NCBI RefSeq assembly: GCF_029227915.1
Contig: NC_079881.1
Coordinates: 9,486,001-9,550,000, forward strand
Length of the DNA: 64,000 nt
From: Hydractinia symbiolongicarpus
Lineage: Eukaryota > Cnidaria > Hydrozoa > Anthoathecata > Hydractiniidae
Reading direction: 5' to 3'
The translations under genes were made by a program, and so were the position numbers. Positions 12,847 through 25,118 of this stretch are shown in pieces; within the stretch, counting starts at the first letter, position 1, and each line of letters starts with the position of its first letter. The notes beneath the pieces are model-generated. The model did not search any database, was not told the DNA's origin, and worked only from the letters and a program-made list of their open reading frames with translations.

Positions 12847-14112
12847 TTAGCAATCCTTGAACGAAAGTTGTTGTTTTACTGAATCAGCCAACTTATTCAC
12901 ATCTCTTTGTTCAACTTTTGACTCTTTCTTTTCTGCATCATTTTTAGTTGTGAAAGTAAGAACAGCAATCAATGGGTCGTGGTCTAGGAGATCCTCAATC
13001 GTTCCTGTTGAGTCGTTTAAGGATGTATTAACTCCTAATAATTCACCTTTCTCCTCTTCAGATATACCATTTTGATTTTGATTTTGGTTGTTGATGAACG
13101 GTAGGACCTGGATCCACTCGAGTTTCAACTCTGGATACTTACACAGAAAGTTATCTTTGTATGGAGTATAAGATTTTGATTTTGATTCAGCCCTTGGTGA
13201 TAAAGCGTAGCTACATAAAAGGTTACCCTCCTGCACAGGATTTAACTTTTCTTCTCTTTCATTTGCACCAATTGTGTTAAAGTTAAAATCTCCACCCAGT
13301 ACATACGGTATATTTTGATGTGCCTTGCTCACTTCTTTTAAAAATGTTTGGAGATCTTGGTAGTCTTTTCTTTCAACCTTCTTCTTTTGTCCTGTGTAAG
13401 CACCATGCCATGAACATGCAAGAAACGATACATTCGGATTGTCTTTCAACGTCAGCTTAACTATTTTCAATCTTGTGAGGTCTGTTAAACTAACACATTT
13501 ACGGTCTCTCAACCCTTTCATATTTGTGTTCTTAGTATCAAATGACTTATGATCACATTCAAACAATCTAGGGTTATACATAATAACTTGCGATCCTTCC
13601 ACTCCTTCCCAGGAATATGTCTCACCACATATTTCATTCATTTTCTTCTTGCTTTGCGCTTCCTGTACAAAGACAACATCAATCGGCACGTGGTCCAAAA
13701 CCACCCTTAAAAGACTTGTTGCGAATTCAACGTGTCCAACGCCAACCGATTTGCCTTTGTCCATGTTCAAGCTCATAATCAGAAATTTTTTACCCAATCC
13801 TCCATCATCCTTTTTAATGCGACTACTCTTCACAGCATCTCTCAGTTCTTTTGACTTATTTTTATATTCTTCTCCTTCTTTCTCCCTTTCCATTAGCTGC
13901 TCTATCTCACCTAAATAATTTTGAACAACTTTATTTTTCGTTGCTTCATAAAGCTCGGTGTATTCTTTGTTAACAAGTTCATCTAACTTTTTCTTTTCCT
14001 TTGAAAAATACTTAGCTATCAGATTATCGATAGTTTGTTTCTCCGAATCTCGATCTAACCAGCAGAGGGCCTGAACTGTAGTTATTATGACAGTGGTAAT
14101 AGGATCCTCCAT
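12847..14112 (-). CDS. Endonuclease/exonuclease/phosphatase-superfamily protein
   Basis: One 421-residue frame begins at an ATG preceded, on the minus strand, by a pyrimidine stretch ending TTTTAG, so an upstream non-coding exon is likely. Residues of about 25-100 are highly charged and probably helical or coiled-coil. An EEP (DNase I-like) fold follows. The catalytic landmarks are all visible: LN near 115, VQE near 150, WHG near 235, GGDFN near 273 and DHDP near 377. That implies a divalent-metal phosphodiesterase or phosphatase; the substrate (DNA, RNA, phosphoinositide or other) cannot be read from sequence. No signal peptide or membrane segment is evident, so it is probably intracellular. 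It is not a LINE endonuclease: no reverse transcriptase follows, and the family residues are intact in a single clean frame. Confidence 0.85.
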   Translation of the reverse strand: MEDPITTVIITTVQALCWLDRDSEKQTIDNLIAKYFSKEKKKLDELVNKEYTELYEATKNKVVQNYLGEIEQLMEREKEGEEYKNKSKELRDAVKSSRIKKDDGGLGKKFLIMSLNMDKGKSVGVGHVEFATSLLRVVLDHVPIDVVFVQEAQSKKKMNEICGETYSWEGVEGSQVIMYNPRLFECDHKSFDTKNTNMKGLRDRKCVSLTDLTRLKIVKLTLKDNPNVSFLACSWHGAYTGQKKKVERKDYQDLQTFLKEVSKAHQNIPYVLGGDFNFNTIGANEREEKLNPVQEGNLLCSYALSPRAESKSKSYTPYKDNFLCKYPELKLEWIQVLPFINNQNQNQNGISEEEKGELLGVNTSLNDSTGTIEDLLDHDPLIAVLTFTTKNDAEKKESKVEQRDVNKLADSVKQQLSFKDC

Positions 14113-14586
14113 ATCTTACTAAAATAGAAAATGAATTAGATACTTTATTAAAGTTACACACTTAATCACGGATTAAGCATAGTTGTTTTTAATCCTGAGA
14201 CACTATGGCGCCTTAGGATATGTTTGAACAACCACAAAATTAACTGGATAGTTCAAATTAACATATTCCGTAATGAACACATGCGGTAATTTGTTGAAGT
14301 GATGTAACGAGAAGAATCTTATTTGTTCTTAGAACTTCTAGATTAAAATGCTATAAATTTATTTTGAATTCTTCGGATCACAAGAAAGTATCGAATTAAT
14401 TTTCTTAAAAGAAAATACAGCCATATTCACAAAAATTATCTTTCATTTAGATTAAAAATCTAATATAGTGAAATTTCTTTGAGAATTAGATTCCCTGACA
14501 GAATGATTTTCCTTGATAAAATGAAGTTATTTTGGGATTTTCTAAGGATAATCTTCATAAAAGTTTTTCCAGAAATTTTTTATTCC

Positions 14587-14609
14587 AAAAAAAAAAAAAA
14601 AAAAAAAAA
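14587..14609. repeat. Poly(A) run
   Basis: Twenty-three consecutive A. It could be the tail of a retroposed sequence, but no matching body is recognised upstream. Confidence 0.9.
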
Positions 14610-14720
14610 CGCAAAAGGTCTAAACTAATACTAATAATTTAGATTTAAAATAAGATTCCTATTGTTTATGTCATGGACAACAAAGATAATTGTCTCATTT
14701 TTGCCTTCCTTCAAAGAAAA

Positions 14721-14777
14721 AATAATTTGATTTCATTTTATCCTGCTAAAGGCAGGATAAAATGAAATCAAATTATT
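14721..14777. repeat. Perfect 26-bp inverted repeat with 5-nt loop
   Basis: Left arm 14721-14746 and right arm 14752-14777 are exact reverse complements, separated by TAAAG. A transcript would fold into an uninterrupted 26-bp stem. The ends carry no recognisable transposon termini. Confidence 0.9.
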
Positions 14778-15534
14778 GACGCAAGTGAAAATCAAGCTTA
14801 ATATGCTTTGAAGTATCTCTTTCATTTCTATCTCATTTATTTCTATCTTTCTCCTTTTCTCACTTTCTACGAACAACTTTTTGGACATGGACTCAAGAGA
14901 ACTTGGTGTCAAATCTTTTTAATATAGTTGCATTTTATATATGTAAAAAGAAAAAGTCAGTACAATTTCAGCCACTGCTCTTATTTTGTTTTATAAAATT
15001 TAAATCATTCTCAACCATATAACCATGACCAGCAACGTTCAAAAAGCAAAAAAAAAACTTTTATTAAAGTCAAAAACGTATTTACAATCCAACTCACCAG
15101 AAATACTGTTGTGTATCCACCAAACGACTTCCTTTCTTTACAATGAGCGCCAAAAAACCTATACTGAATAGTTGTTGTGATAAAGTGAGCAATTATTTAC
15201 TTGGATTCACCAGCAAATCGACTAACATTTGCTGAATGTTTAAAGAAAGTACAAATGGCGAGAAAAACATCTTTTTCAATAGACACAGTAGCCAGGAGAC
15301 CCAGCGTAATTTTACTACTAAGTAATTACTACTACTACAGTAACCGTATTGTAGCGCTCTGCGCTCTTTATGCTTCCCGTAGCACTGGCAGACTTATAAG
15401 TAAATTTTTAACAAAAAATACATTCTAAACATTTTTCTTAACTTTTTTTGTATAAATTAACGTGACCTAATGAAAAAAATAATTTTCAGTTGTTGACATT
15501 TGGTTTTATAGTATTAATGAAGTGTTTTGAGAAG

Positions 15535-16455
15535 CATAAAGGCGCAAGGGTAAAATTGACCAAATGGGAGAATTTGGAGACTCGGCCTAAATTTTCTTGG
15601 AAAGACCTTTTAATTCCCTCCAAAAATAGCCTATAGACATCACTTTTCATTTAAGTTAAAACTTGTTACTACTGTTTTTTGCAAAAAATTGGCTCGCGCA
15701 AGATCTTGTCATAATCTATAGTTGTTGTACCCAACTGGCTCCAACTCGCGATATGTCGAAACACGCTGAACAAATGACAAGTATACAAGAAATTTAAATA
15801 ATTTGCAATAAACATTTACGAATCTGAAAAATAGACGCTAAATGTGATTTGGAGACAAATTTTCATGCTGAGAAGTTTTCTGCAAGGCTGTCAAAGCGCA
15901 TGCGCTTAGATTGGCTTTTTAAGGAAGCATGAAGGCCAATTATAACAAGCAATTTTGAGGAGTCATATGTACCATTACAGAAAATTGTCTTGTGGAATTT
16001 AATTCTTCTTAACATATGTTATCATTGCACATAAAATAAAATTTATTGCCCAAGGAGTCTGGAAATAGAAGTAGAGGTAAGTTAGGAGTTAAAGGAAGCT
16101 CAAAGGAGCATTTTCGTGTTTTCTCGAAATTTTTATTATTTTTAATAGGCGCTGGTATAGACTTTTTTTAAAATGCGTAATAATGCAAAAGTTCTCACCT
16201 GAAATTGTTGTAACTAGTGATGTTACACAAACTCACTATACTGCTTTGGTGACGTCATTATTTCAAAATTAACAAAGGAAGCATAAAGGCGCAAAAACAA
16301 GAAATCAAAAAACCCAGAATGCATTACTTTTATTACAAATGTGGTAGTGGTCTATTTCCCTAGTAGGAAAGTGAACAATTTAAGGTAGTACAAAAATCTT
16401 TGTGATTTTTATTTTTGCAGGTACAAATGTTACTATTAAGACGCATAAAGGAGCA
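15535..16455 (+). repeat. Degenerate dispersed repeats around GAAGCATAAAGGCGCAA
   Basis: Near-identical copies occur at about 15532 and 16278. More diverged ones lie at about 15925 (GGAAGCATGAAGGCC), 16090 (GGAAGCTCAAAGGAGC) and 16440 (ACGCATAAAGGAGCAA). Spacing is irregular (150-400 bp). The origin is unknown. Confidence 0.45.
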
Positions 16456-17139
16456 AAATTTGACTATTTTGGATGTAAAAATATTTTATAAATTATTTAA
16501 TGTTTTTAAGTCAATTTTGATGTTCTGATTCCAAAAAACACATTTATTTGCTCCATGAACGTGTTGTTTTCAAAGAATATGTGAATTGCTTAACCTGGTC
16601 ACATGGGCCTTATTCGCCTTTTCTATCAGAGAGCAATTAAATAGGGGCAAACATTCCTGAAAGCGAGTTGTCAAATTGCTAAAATTTTGCTACTTTTAGA
16701 GTAACGCCAGATAATTGTACAAATTGATTACGTTGGCAGTAACAGACTGTTTAATTCTTCTTGTATTTTCGATCAAAAGTAAAATCCGCGAAAGCCCACG
16801 TCTATAAAAAGTAATTTGCTAATCGATATCATTATACATTTAAAACTTCGTGATAATAATGTTCCTCTTGTTTCAAAGCATAAATGGAAAGACTTTAGAA
16901 AAGAGGTTCATATTGAATATTGGCGACCGTCTGTTCTGGTGCTGTTTAAAGACTTTCTTCTGGCAACGATGTACAAAGTAGCAGTGTTCTTCACCTTACA
17001 GCCGTATTGCTAATGTAAAATGGTTTGAGGTAGTTAGAATTAGCTCATTTCTATATGTGTTGCACCTCTTAAAATGAGTTCTAGTGAAAGGAGAAATAAG
17101 CTTATATTGAAGAAGAACTACTTTATTCATCACTAACAT

Positions 17140-17225
17140 ACTGCCTGGCAGCGAGGAGGATTGGATCCGCGGTCCCCAGAACTTGTAGTCGCAGACAAAC
17201 CCACTACACTACGTGCTGCAATGAT
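17140..17225 (-). repeat. tRNA-derived SINE-like sequence
   Basis: On the minus strand an A-box-like TAGTGTAGTGGGT is followed about 35 nt later by a B-box-like GCGGATCCAATCC in a tRNA-like layout starting near GCAGCACG. The arms do not form a clean cloverleaf, so this is a SINE head or tRNA relic rather than a working tRNA gene. Confidence 0.45.
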
Positions 17226-19485
17226 AAAAAAATCACCTATGTAAGAAGTAAGCTTGTTTGTTTAGTTTTAATTAATCGTAATTCAGAGGATAATCTAAAA
17301 ATTAATTTGTAAAAGGAGTCACCCTGCGCACAAAAGCGTCATTTTCAGTAGATGCACTGAGAAATGTCATTTATTCTATCTAGGACTTGCATGAAAGTTG
17401 TGATTATTACGCATGCGTTTAAAAATATTCTTATAAATCTAATAATAAGTTTCCCTAAAGCGGCCACTTCTAAAGCAGACACTACCATGAGACACACAGT
17501 TTAATTTGTCCGGGACTAATTCCTCTATCGCATAATTCATTCATTTTTACAACATTTTTTTACAGCAGTTGTATGTTTGTTTAGAACATTAGCTTCTTTT
17601 TCCCTCCAAAGCAAACAATACAAGAAGGACTTACAATTCTTATCCGCCTCTTCGGTAATTGTTTTGTTCGACGGACAAAATATTTGCTACACGGAGAAAA
17701 TTTTGTCGTGTTTTCAATCTTTCAGGTCTCTTGTTACATTTTTTTACTTTTTTTTTAGTTTTTTTTCTCTGTGAAATGGTAAAAAATAACTTAAAACAAC
17801 TCTAGGCCTAGAAATCCTTTAGACGCGGAAAAAATCGAAACATATTGGCAATATATTATTACTGAAGTGTTGTGGCCCTTAGGACGAGATAAACATTCAG
17901 TTTTTCTTTGCTTGATTTAAGGTAAAAGATTGACTTTTTGACAACTATGGATTTTTTGTGACACTTTTGACATTGTTGAATTGATTTTGATAAAGTTATT
18001 TCGAAAGTTTGACTGCATACCCAAACGGGACACAATTTCTATCCAATTTTTCTCTTAAAATGTTGAACCTACCGAAGTTTATTTTCCGAGACCTCTTCAT
18101 ACTGTGATATGAATTAATAATTCGCCTTTTAAACAAAAAGATTCTTGTTAACATTTATAACGCGTTTAGCCCCATCATTAAAAATTTACGAAATTATACA
18201 TCAGCATATAAAATCTACTTATCAAAATTTCATGACACGAATCAGTTTGACAAAAAATCTGAAGTTTTTAAATAACGCCGTCAATAATTGCAGTTTCAAT
18301 GTACGCCAGGCGCTTAATCACAACCTCTGAACTTACGATTCTCGATGTTTCTGTTCTTGACACTTGAGTACAGTGCTCTGTTCAACAACATTTGCTCACC
18401 CTTTACTAGAACCCAATCAAAATTAATGTCACCAAAAAAAGGTATTGTAGTAGATCGAAAAGCAAAATATTTCGCAGTAAATGAAGTAAGGTTGCATTTT
18501 ATCGCATAAGGAGGTTTTGTATATATCTGTTCTGCAACAAGATCTTTGCTAGAGCAGGTCTGTTTCGCGAAGACGGAGAAACGAGATTTCAGCTAAAAAT
18601 CAACTTTGTTCTTACGGCATTTTGTTTCATTTATATTAACTTTATCATCAGGGGCGGATCTAGGATTTTTTTATGGTTAGGCAAATTTTGTTTTTTTTTC
18701 AATTTTTTTTACGAGATACCATAAGACCAGAAAGAGGTTTTCGAGGTGGTAACAAGTGCTTTTCGGCTACTAAGGCTATATAATAATATAAAATACAAAT
18801 AAAAGTTTTGATACATAATGCGATAACTACTCCCGTCTTTTTACTATCTTCCGACGTTTTGTATATGCCAGAATAATGTTTTTTATAAATTTGAGGTTAA
18901 TCTAATAACCAGGCAAACAATTTTTCTTCTTTCTTCTTTCTTCTTCACTTGTATATAAGCAGAAACAGAAGTAATACCAATGGACGAATGAATCTAGCAT
19001 TGAAATCAAAATAAATGATCAATTGTCAAACAACAAACCATGAAGTGAATGGAGCGCCACTCAACAGATACAATTATTTGCATCAAGACCAGTCAAAATG
19101 ATAGGGTAAAAGGCTAAAGGTAAAAACAATCATAATAAAAAACACACAAAATTTAGGAAAAACAGAACTTAAGTAATTACGTAAATTGATTGTGAAATTT
19201 GGACCTTACTCTGGAGGTGCTTTGTTACAGTCAATTGCTTCCAGGAGAGGCCACAAAGGCAACTCGAGAATTAAAGTTACAGAAAACATTTTTGTCAAAA
19301 ATAGGTAAGATAAGTACATAAAAATGTAAGTATAATTTAGGCAATGATAAGGCATATACTAATATAAGTATAATTTAGGCAAAAGAATAGGTATGGTAAA
19401 ATAAGAGGTACATATGTATATATAATAAAAGAAGTGTTCTACAATAACTTGAAGTAAGGTTTTATGAAGAAGGTAATAATGTAAT

Positions 19486-22400
19486 TCACTTAAAGTTTAA
19501 TCGTCTATTTTTCAATGAAAATTTCTCAATAACATCAGAAATATTAGGAATGATGTTTTGATGTACATGCATTAAGGCTAAGCCATTTAGTCTATCTGAG
19601 TCCATGGTTGTGCGAGTAAATGTTTTTAACCTCTTCATGGCTGAAAATGTCCTTTCACACTCGCAAGAAGTCACAGGTAAAGTGGCTAAAATTCTCAAGG
19701 CCACTTTTACATTTTCAAACCCAGTAAAATTGACAGATTTCAATGTGGAGGAAATGTTGTTAGGTATAGGCCCTTCATATGATTTCCAGTAAATTTCCCA
19801 AAGTTCCAATTCATGTTCGATAGATTGAACATTGGGCAAGTCTTCTAGATAGAATTGAAAGAAAGCATTGAACCTTTTTTTCCAATCTACATTTTCTTTG
19901 ATAAGACTCAGCATTTTTTCTGGGAGAATAGCTAGCCCACTATAGCAAGACAATGCTTTTTCTTCAAACCTGCCAGTAAGTTCGGAATGTAAATGATCCA
20001 ACATAGGTATTGTAATATTCCTTTTATAATGATCAGAAGGATTTTCTGATGGTGTGTTGGATCTAAAAAGTGTTATACCCGAGGTTCGAGGACTTGCCTC
20101 AGTAACATGTAGTTCCTTAGCAAGATCAGAAGCTTCTTTGTACCACTTTTCATGGTAGTAGTCAATGTTGTTTCTAACCATGGTAGTACGAGACTTGAGA
20201 GCATCTATCATGTGTATACCATCCATGATATCATTTGCTCTGCTTTGTAAAAGCTCAGTTACTTGTAAAGTCATCAAAAAAATATTTTTAGTGATCATAA
20301 ATGTAGCCATGAAATCAAATGAGGTTAGGACTTTTAAAAAAGGAAGAGCTTTAGAGGATGTGTCAGCATTACAAACATGATTTAAATTTAAATTCATTTC
20401 ATCTAATGTGTTTACAATAGCTACATAAAGGTCATTAAATACCTCCATACCTTTAATTCTCTCAACCCACCTTGTTGCACAAACATTAAATAATTTATAT
20501 TTTGTAGCTGATGGACAGTGTTCCTTGATATTACGTTCTAAAATCAACCGCCTAGTTTCAGAGTAATTAAAAAAAAATGAAATGTCTCTAATCTGTCCCA
20601 TAACATTCTCAACTGCTTGAATGCCACAGGTTTTACAGATTGCTAAATTTAATCGATGGCTATGGCAATGCGTATACAAGGCTTTTCGGTTTATGCGTAG
20701 GATTCTTGCTGCCAAACCATTTCTAAAACCTGCCACTGAACCTGCACCATCGTAACCTTGACCTCTACAATCCATTATATTTAGCTGAAGATCTTCTGCG
20801 AGACATTTTAGGACAATTTTACATAAACCATCACCTGACAAACCTTCCCCACAATGAACCAGTCTTAAAAATTCTTCCCTAACATCACAATTTTGGTCAA
20901 CAAACCTTATACAAAGAGAAAATTGCTCTTTGCATGAACTGTCCATGCATTCATCACTAAGAATAGAAAAAAATTTACTGCCTTTTATTTCAAGAACAAT
21001 TTTTTCAGTGATGACTTCACCAATACAATTAATCAACTCATTCTGAGCTGTTTTTGAAATGTAGGTAGCATTTTTTGCACTGTTGTCAAGAGTTTCTTTG
21101 AAAACAGGGTTTGCACGAGCTCTATAATTTAAAATTTCTATGAAATTACCTACTCCCCCAGATGAGTAACTGCCTACTTCAGGATGATAACTGCTATCAT
21201 CTCTATGACCTCTTAAAGGGATATTTAGTCTTCCACACAACAAAATTGTATCGATGATTGGCTCAAGTTTGGCTTTATTTTCAGAAATCTGTTTACTTAT
21301 TTGCTGATCAACAAGTTCAGAAATTGGTTTGCTTTTACCAGAATGCTGGCTCAAATATGTTGTAAACAGTGAAAATGTTGCCTGGTGAAGACTTTTTACA
21401 GAGCTAGATGTTTTTTCATGGTTTTTGAACAACGTTGTAGCACAACGTTTTGCATTAACAGGCTGTGTTACCAGATTTCTTATGTTTTTTAACAAATTAG
21501 GAAACTTATTTCCAAAAAGAACACATGGCAAACAGTAACCACCATCATAAGCAGGTGAATAACAAAGCCAGGTGTATTGTTTTAACCAATCAAATTTAAA
21601 GGAACGACCATCTTTAACAGGAAATTTATAGTTATTATCAGGGATGAAAACTTCGTTTATTAATTTAATTATTTCTGAATATTCCATGTTTTGAACTTTA
21701 TTCATATACGAAGCTATATCGTTGGCTAAGGTTATTTCGGTTGACACAGAAATAATAGAACTTATTGCACCTCCAGAGGATTGCTTAGTTACAGGACTAA
21801 TACTAGTCACTGATTTAACAGTAGAACTTGATGACATTGGAATATTTTTTGTTTTGGTTGACATATTGACAGCAGGAAATGTTACTGTAGGTCTGTCAGA
21901 AGCAATACCTAGGTCATTCATGCCATGTCTATTTACCCAGAAAGGCAATTTTGACTGCTTATTTTTTTTAATCACAGGTTTTGGCAATGGTTGCTTGATT
22001 TTTCTTTTTGGATGTACACCACATAATAGAGGCACAAAATGATTATGTTTAAATTCAATTTGTGTCGGTAAAGTACCACAATAACAAAGTAAAATGTGAA
22101 GACTTGTAGAAGAAACTGCAGAATCTCTAGGTTCAATATTTTGACTGTAAAGAAGTTTCAATTTTGCGTGACCACAGTCTGGATATAGTGTAATGATGTT
22201 CCTCGAAATTGCTGAGGACAGTGCAAGAACACAAACAAAACTACACCACTCAAAGTTTTTTATATTATGCATTGCCTCTACTTTAATTAAAGCATCAGCA
22301 GTTTTACCTGAATCTAAAGCAGCATGTGAAACTAAGAGACCACCTAAAATGTTTCTGAAATTGTTAAAATAAACTCCTTTGCCTTTCTCATATGCCGAAA

Positions 22401-23122
22401 TTATAGTGGGATGCTTTATATAAAAGCCACTATTTAAATACAGTTCTAACGATGTCAAAGTTCTTAGTTTTCGAACAAGAGAGTTATCTCCACACAAAAA
22501 CAAAGATACAGAGCTGTATAAACAGTTACCTGAGGCTTGTGACCTAAAGAAAGTAAAAGTTAAAAATTAAACAAAATTCCCAACTATCACACAAGCAGCT
22601 GCTGGCTAGCTATACTCCATACTAAACTTAACAAACTCATCAAAACATAAAACAAGATTACACTTGTCTCAGTTATCTTGTTTTTAAAAAAACAAACTAT
22701 TCATATGATCGAGGTTATTAATTGAAGCTTTTGTTTTGATAAGAAAGATTTAATAACACGTTTTGTAAGAACATCTGTGGAGGTGGGGGTTAATTATTTC
22801 ATAACAATCAGTGCTGGTGCTTAATAACTTTTAATGTTTTTCACAAAGAGGTACCTAATACTCAAGACAGAAAAAGCTACAAAAATTATCTAGCTACTTA
22901 CTTCAAAGCAATAAATTTGTCTTTAGCAAAGGTTGGAATAAAGGTTTCAGCAACTAGATCGCGAAAATACTTCTTTCCAACATTATTAATCCTCTCATTA
23001 TCCGAAAAGGTAGCTGAATCCAGAATTTCTTTTTTCAATTTTGCATACAACTCATTCAATTTATTCAAATCATTTGACTTGAAAGCTTCTTCAACAGTGT
23101 ACTCCTGATCAAGGGAATCCAT
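19486..23122 (-). CDS. hAT transposase (TTF-type zinc finger, DUF4371, hAT dimerisation), two exons
   Basis: Exon 1 runs from the ATG at 23122 to 22902 (donor gtaagt) and exon 2 from 22543 (acceptor ctttag) to the stop at 19486; the phases join as a Lys codon, giving about 1,090 residues. The N-terminal 75 residues are a small charged domain. A TTF-type zinc finger (FDWLKQYTWLCY...YCLPCVLF) lies near 390-420, followed by LRGHRDD and the RNase H-like core with SDECMD near 603 and GYDGAG near 670. The C-terminal hAT dimerisation motif with CECERTFSAMKRLK lies near 1020. Host proteins of the ZMYM type descend from such transposases, but the flanking 16-bp inverted repeats show this is an element-borne gene. 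It should act in the nucleus, cutting and pasting DNA at the inverted ends. The exon 1 start is chosen at MDSLDQEY because an open frame further upstream only reads subterminal repeats. Confidence 0.9.
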
Positions 23123-23164
23123 GTTGAAAAAGAAGGACACACCCTTGGCCGCACAGAGATTTAT

Positions 23165-23395
23165 GTAAAACTTACCCGCGGTCGTTTTAGGCGTTTGTCT
23201 TCTCGGTTTTAGAATTCTATTCATTTGAAGTTGAAGACCCACGGACGTTTTAGGCGTTTTTTCTTCCGATTTAAGAATTCCATTCATTTGAAGTTGAAAA
23301 CCCACGGACGTTTTAGGCGTTTTTTCTTCCACCCGTGATTTTCATTCATTTAAAACTTGGAAACCCACGGACGTTTTAGGCGAATCGGTATCTTG
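23165..23395. repeat. hAT subterminal tandem repeats
   Basis: Four imperfect copies of a unit of about 60 bp, each containing CCCACGGACGTTTTAGGCG or a close variant, lie just inside the right end of the hAT element. Repeated subterminal motifs in hAT elements are transposase binding sites. They translate to repeated KTPKTSVG-like peptide upstream of the likely start, which I take to be incidental. Confidence 0.75.
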
Positions 23396-23702
23396 CCTAA
23401 AATCGCCCCGGGTTTACTTCTTATTGAATTTTTAAAAAAAAAAAGTTCCTAACAACGCGCATCCAGGTTGGCGAAGCAAAGTTAGCACTACAAGACAAAT
23501 TTACAAAAATATTTATTACTTTCACAAGTTATGCTATATGGCATATTTTCCTTTTTTTTGCCCAAGCTTAGGCTTAGGCAATTGCCTAGGCTGCCTAACC
23601 CTAGATCCGCCCCTGATCATAGCTTCAGGCGCAAGAGGCTATGGGAATTATGCTTATTTCCGGGTTTGTCATGAACAAACTAATATTTTAATTGCTTTAA
23701 AG

Positions 23703-24021
23703 TAAGAAACTTTCGCGATTTCAAAAAATAATTTTTGCGAATGATCATTTCAACGATTTTTTGCGATAATTAACTTTCGCAACAGGCAACTGTCTGGAAA
23801 TAGCGTGTAAAAGCATCATAATACCATCACCGATTTAAAAACCCGCATAATTATGAATTGATTAAAAGACTCGGTTAACGAGTATTACAAAGCCTTACAC
23901 AATACGGATGAGAGTGGTGTAGGGGATTTTTTTTATCTTACGAGAGAAATTTCAGAACCTTTTTAGATTTTTCGCGGGGCTAACTTTCGCGATTTAGGCC
24001 AAAAAAACTCGAAAGTTTCTC
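23703..24021. repeat. GCGAAA-rich inverted-repeat element
   Basis: The left end GAAACTTTCGCGATTT and the right end on the opposite strand (GAAACTTTCGAGTTTT) are inverted. Further TTTCGCGA motifs occur inside. It resembles the element at 54680-55193. No coding capacity. Confidence 0.45.
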
Positions 24022-25118
24022 TAATTTAGTTCCAACCATCCAGTTTGAATGTGGTTGAAGGTGATTAGCCAATTTGCCCTGAATCAGGAATACCAATAAC
24101 ATTGTGGTTTCAGTTACTTGAAAATAGATAAATTTGCGTGGTGAGGCCAAAAACCCGCATATTATTTCATATCCCGTTCTCAAGTAAACAGAGAACAGCA
24201 GAAAATCTATGAAATAGTATAGAATCAATAAAGGAAAACTTTAATTTTGCGATGGAATACATACAAGGTTGATCTTAGATATCATTCTTTAGATAAAAAT
24301 AACTTGTTAGCAATTGCGCAGTTATACAATCGCGGCTAAATGTCTTCGTGGTCTCAGTAGGACGTCATTTTTTCTTTTCTTTTTTTTTGTAATGTATAAA
24401 TATTGAGTAACAAATGGACCAAGTTTCATATATATAGCTTTTGTGGTTCAGAATTTATTGCACCTAAAACAGTGTAGGTAAATATTCAATATTTAGAGAT
24501 TGGGAAACAGGGTGCAAGTACCAGTGTTAAAGTAGCAACTGGGTTTAAGTATTTCCCAGGCGATTTTTCAAAACCTCTTGTTAAGAACTTTAAGCGAAGT
24601 CGTGACACAGCAAGTTTTACTAGACAAGAAAGTTGATTAAACACTTGGTACGATGGAGTAGAAGAATGTTTAGTTTGACATTTTAAAAATATAAAATACT
24701 TCTTGCCTAATCTTCCACAAGTATCATCTAGGGATAGAATAAATAACAATAGTGTAGTAGCATAATGGCATATCTTTCGTTTTTGATTGCCTGTTCGTTT
24801 TTGATTGCTGAAAGTTACACGTAATTTAATTGATAATACAACAAATCGTTATATATAAAAATATTTACAAATATATATGAGAGTTATTGCGCATGCGTAG
24901 CGAAAGCGATAAACATTCGTGCAGAATCCTCAAGAAACATGATTTCCGACAATCTTCGATTGTAGAAAATCCCGCAAAAGTATCGTGTATGAAATATGTC
25001 TTTCCTATTACAAGCATTACATACAAATGACTCGCAACGTTAATTTATAAACATCTCGTAAATTACGTTCTTTGTAAGCAGAAAAAAGAATTATAATGCT
25101 GGAGAGGCTTAAATAAAA
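24022..25118. other. Non-coding region
   Basis: AT-rich with no supported gene or repeat family. The 3' UTR of the minus-strand recombinase gene should lie at its right-hand end. Confidence 0.5.

Larger units (their letters stand above)
14113..18648. other. Non-coding region between the EEP gene and the hAT element
   Basis: It contains an A23 run, a perfect hairpin, scattered GCATAAAGG-type repeats and a tRNA-like repeat, listed separately. No coding exon could be supported. Promoter and 5' UTR of the EEP gene should lie within the first kilobase. Confidence 0.5.
18649..23615 (-). mobile_element. Complete hAT DNA transposon
   Basis: The left end CAGGGGCGGATCTAGG and the reverse complement of the right end agree over 16 bp, and both continue with GTTAGGCA-like sequence. 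Such CAGGGGCGGATC termini are typical of one branch of animal hAT elements. The interior holds one two-exon transposase gene on the minus strand and subterminal tandem repeats near its 5' side. Immediate flanks share ATCAT (18644-18648 and 23616-23620) rather than a full 8-bp duplication. No stop or frameshift was found in the transposase, so the copy may be young. Confidence 0.9.

Noticed and set aside
22898-23332. Use of the upstream in-frame start for transposase exon 1, adding repeated KTPKTSVG peptide
   Set aside because: The extension is read from hAT subterminal repeats; the Met at 23122 gives a normal N-terminus.
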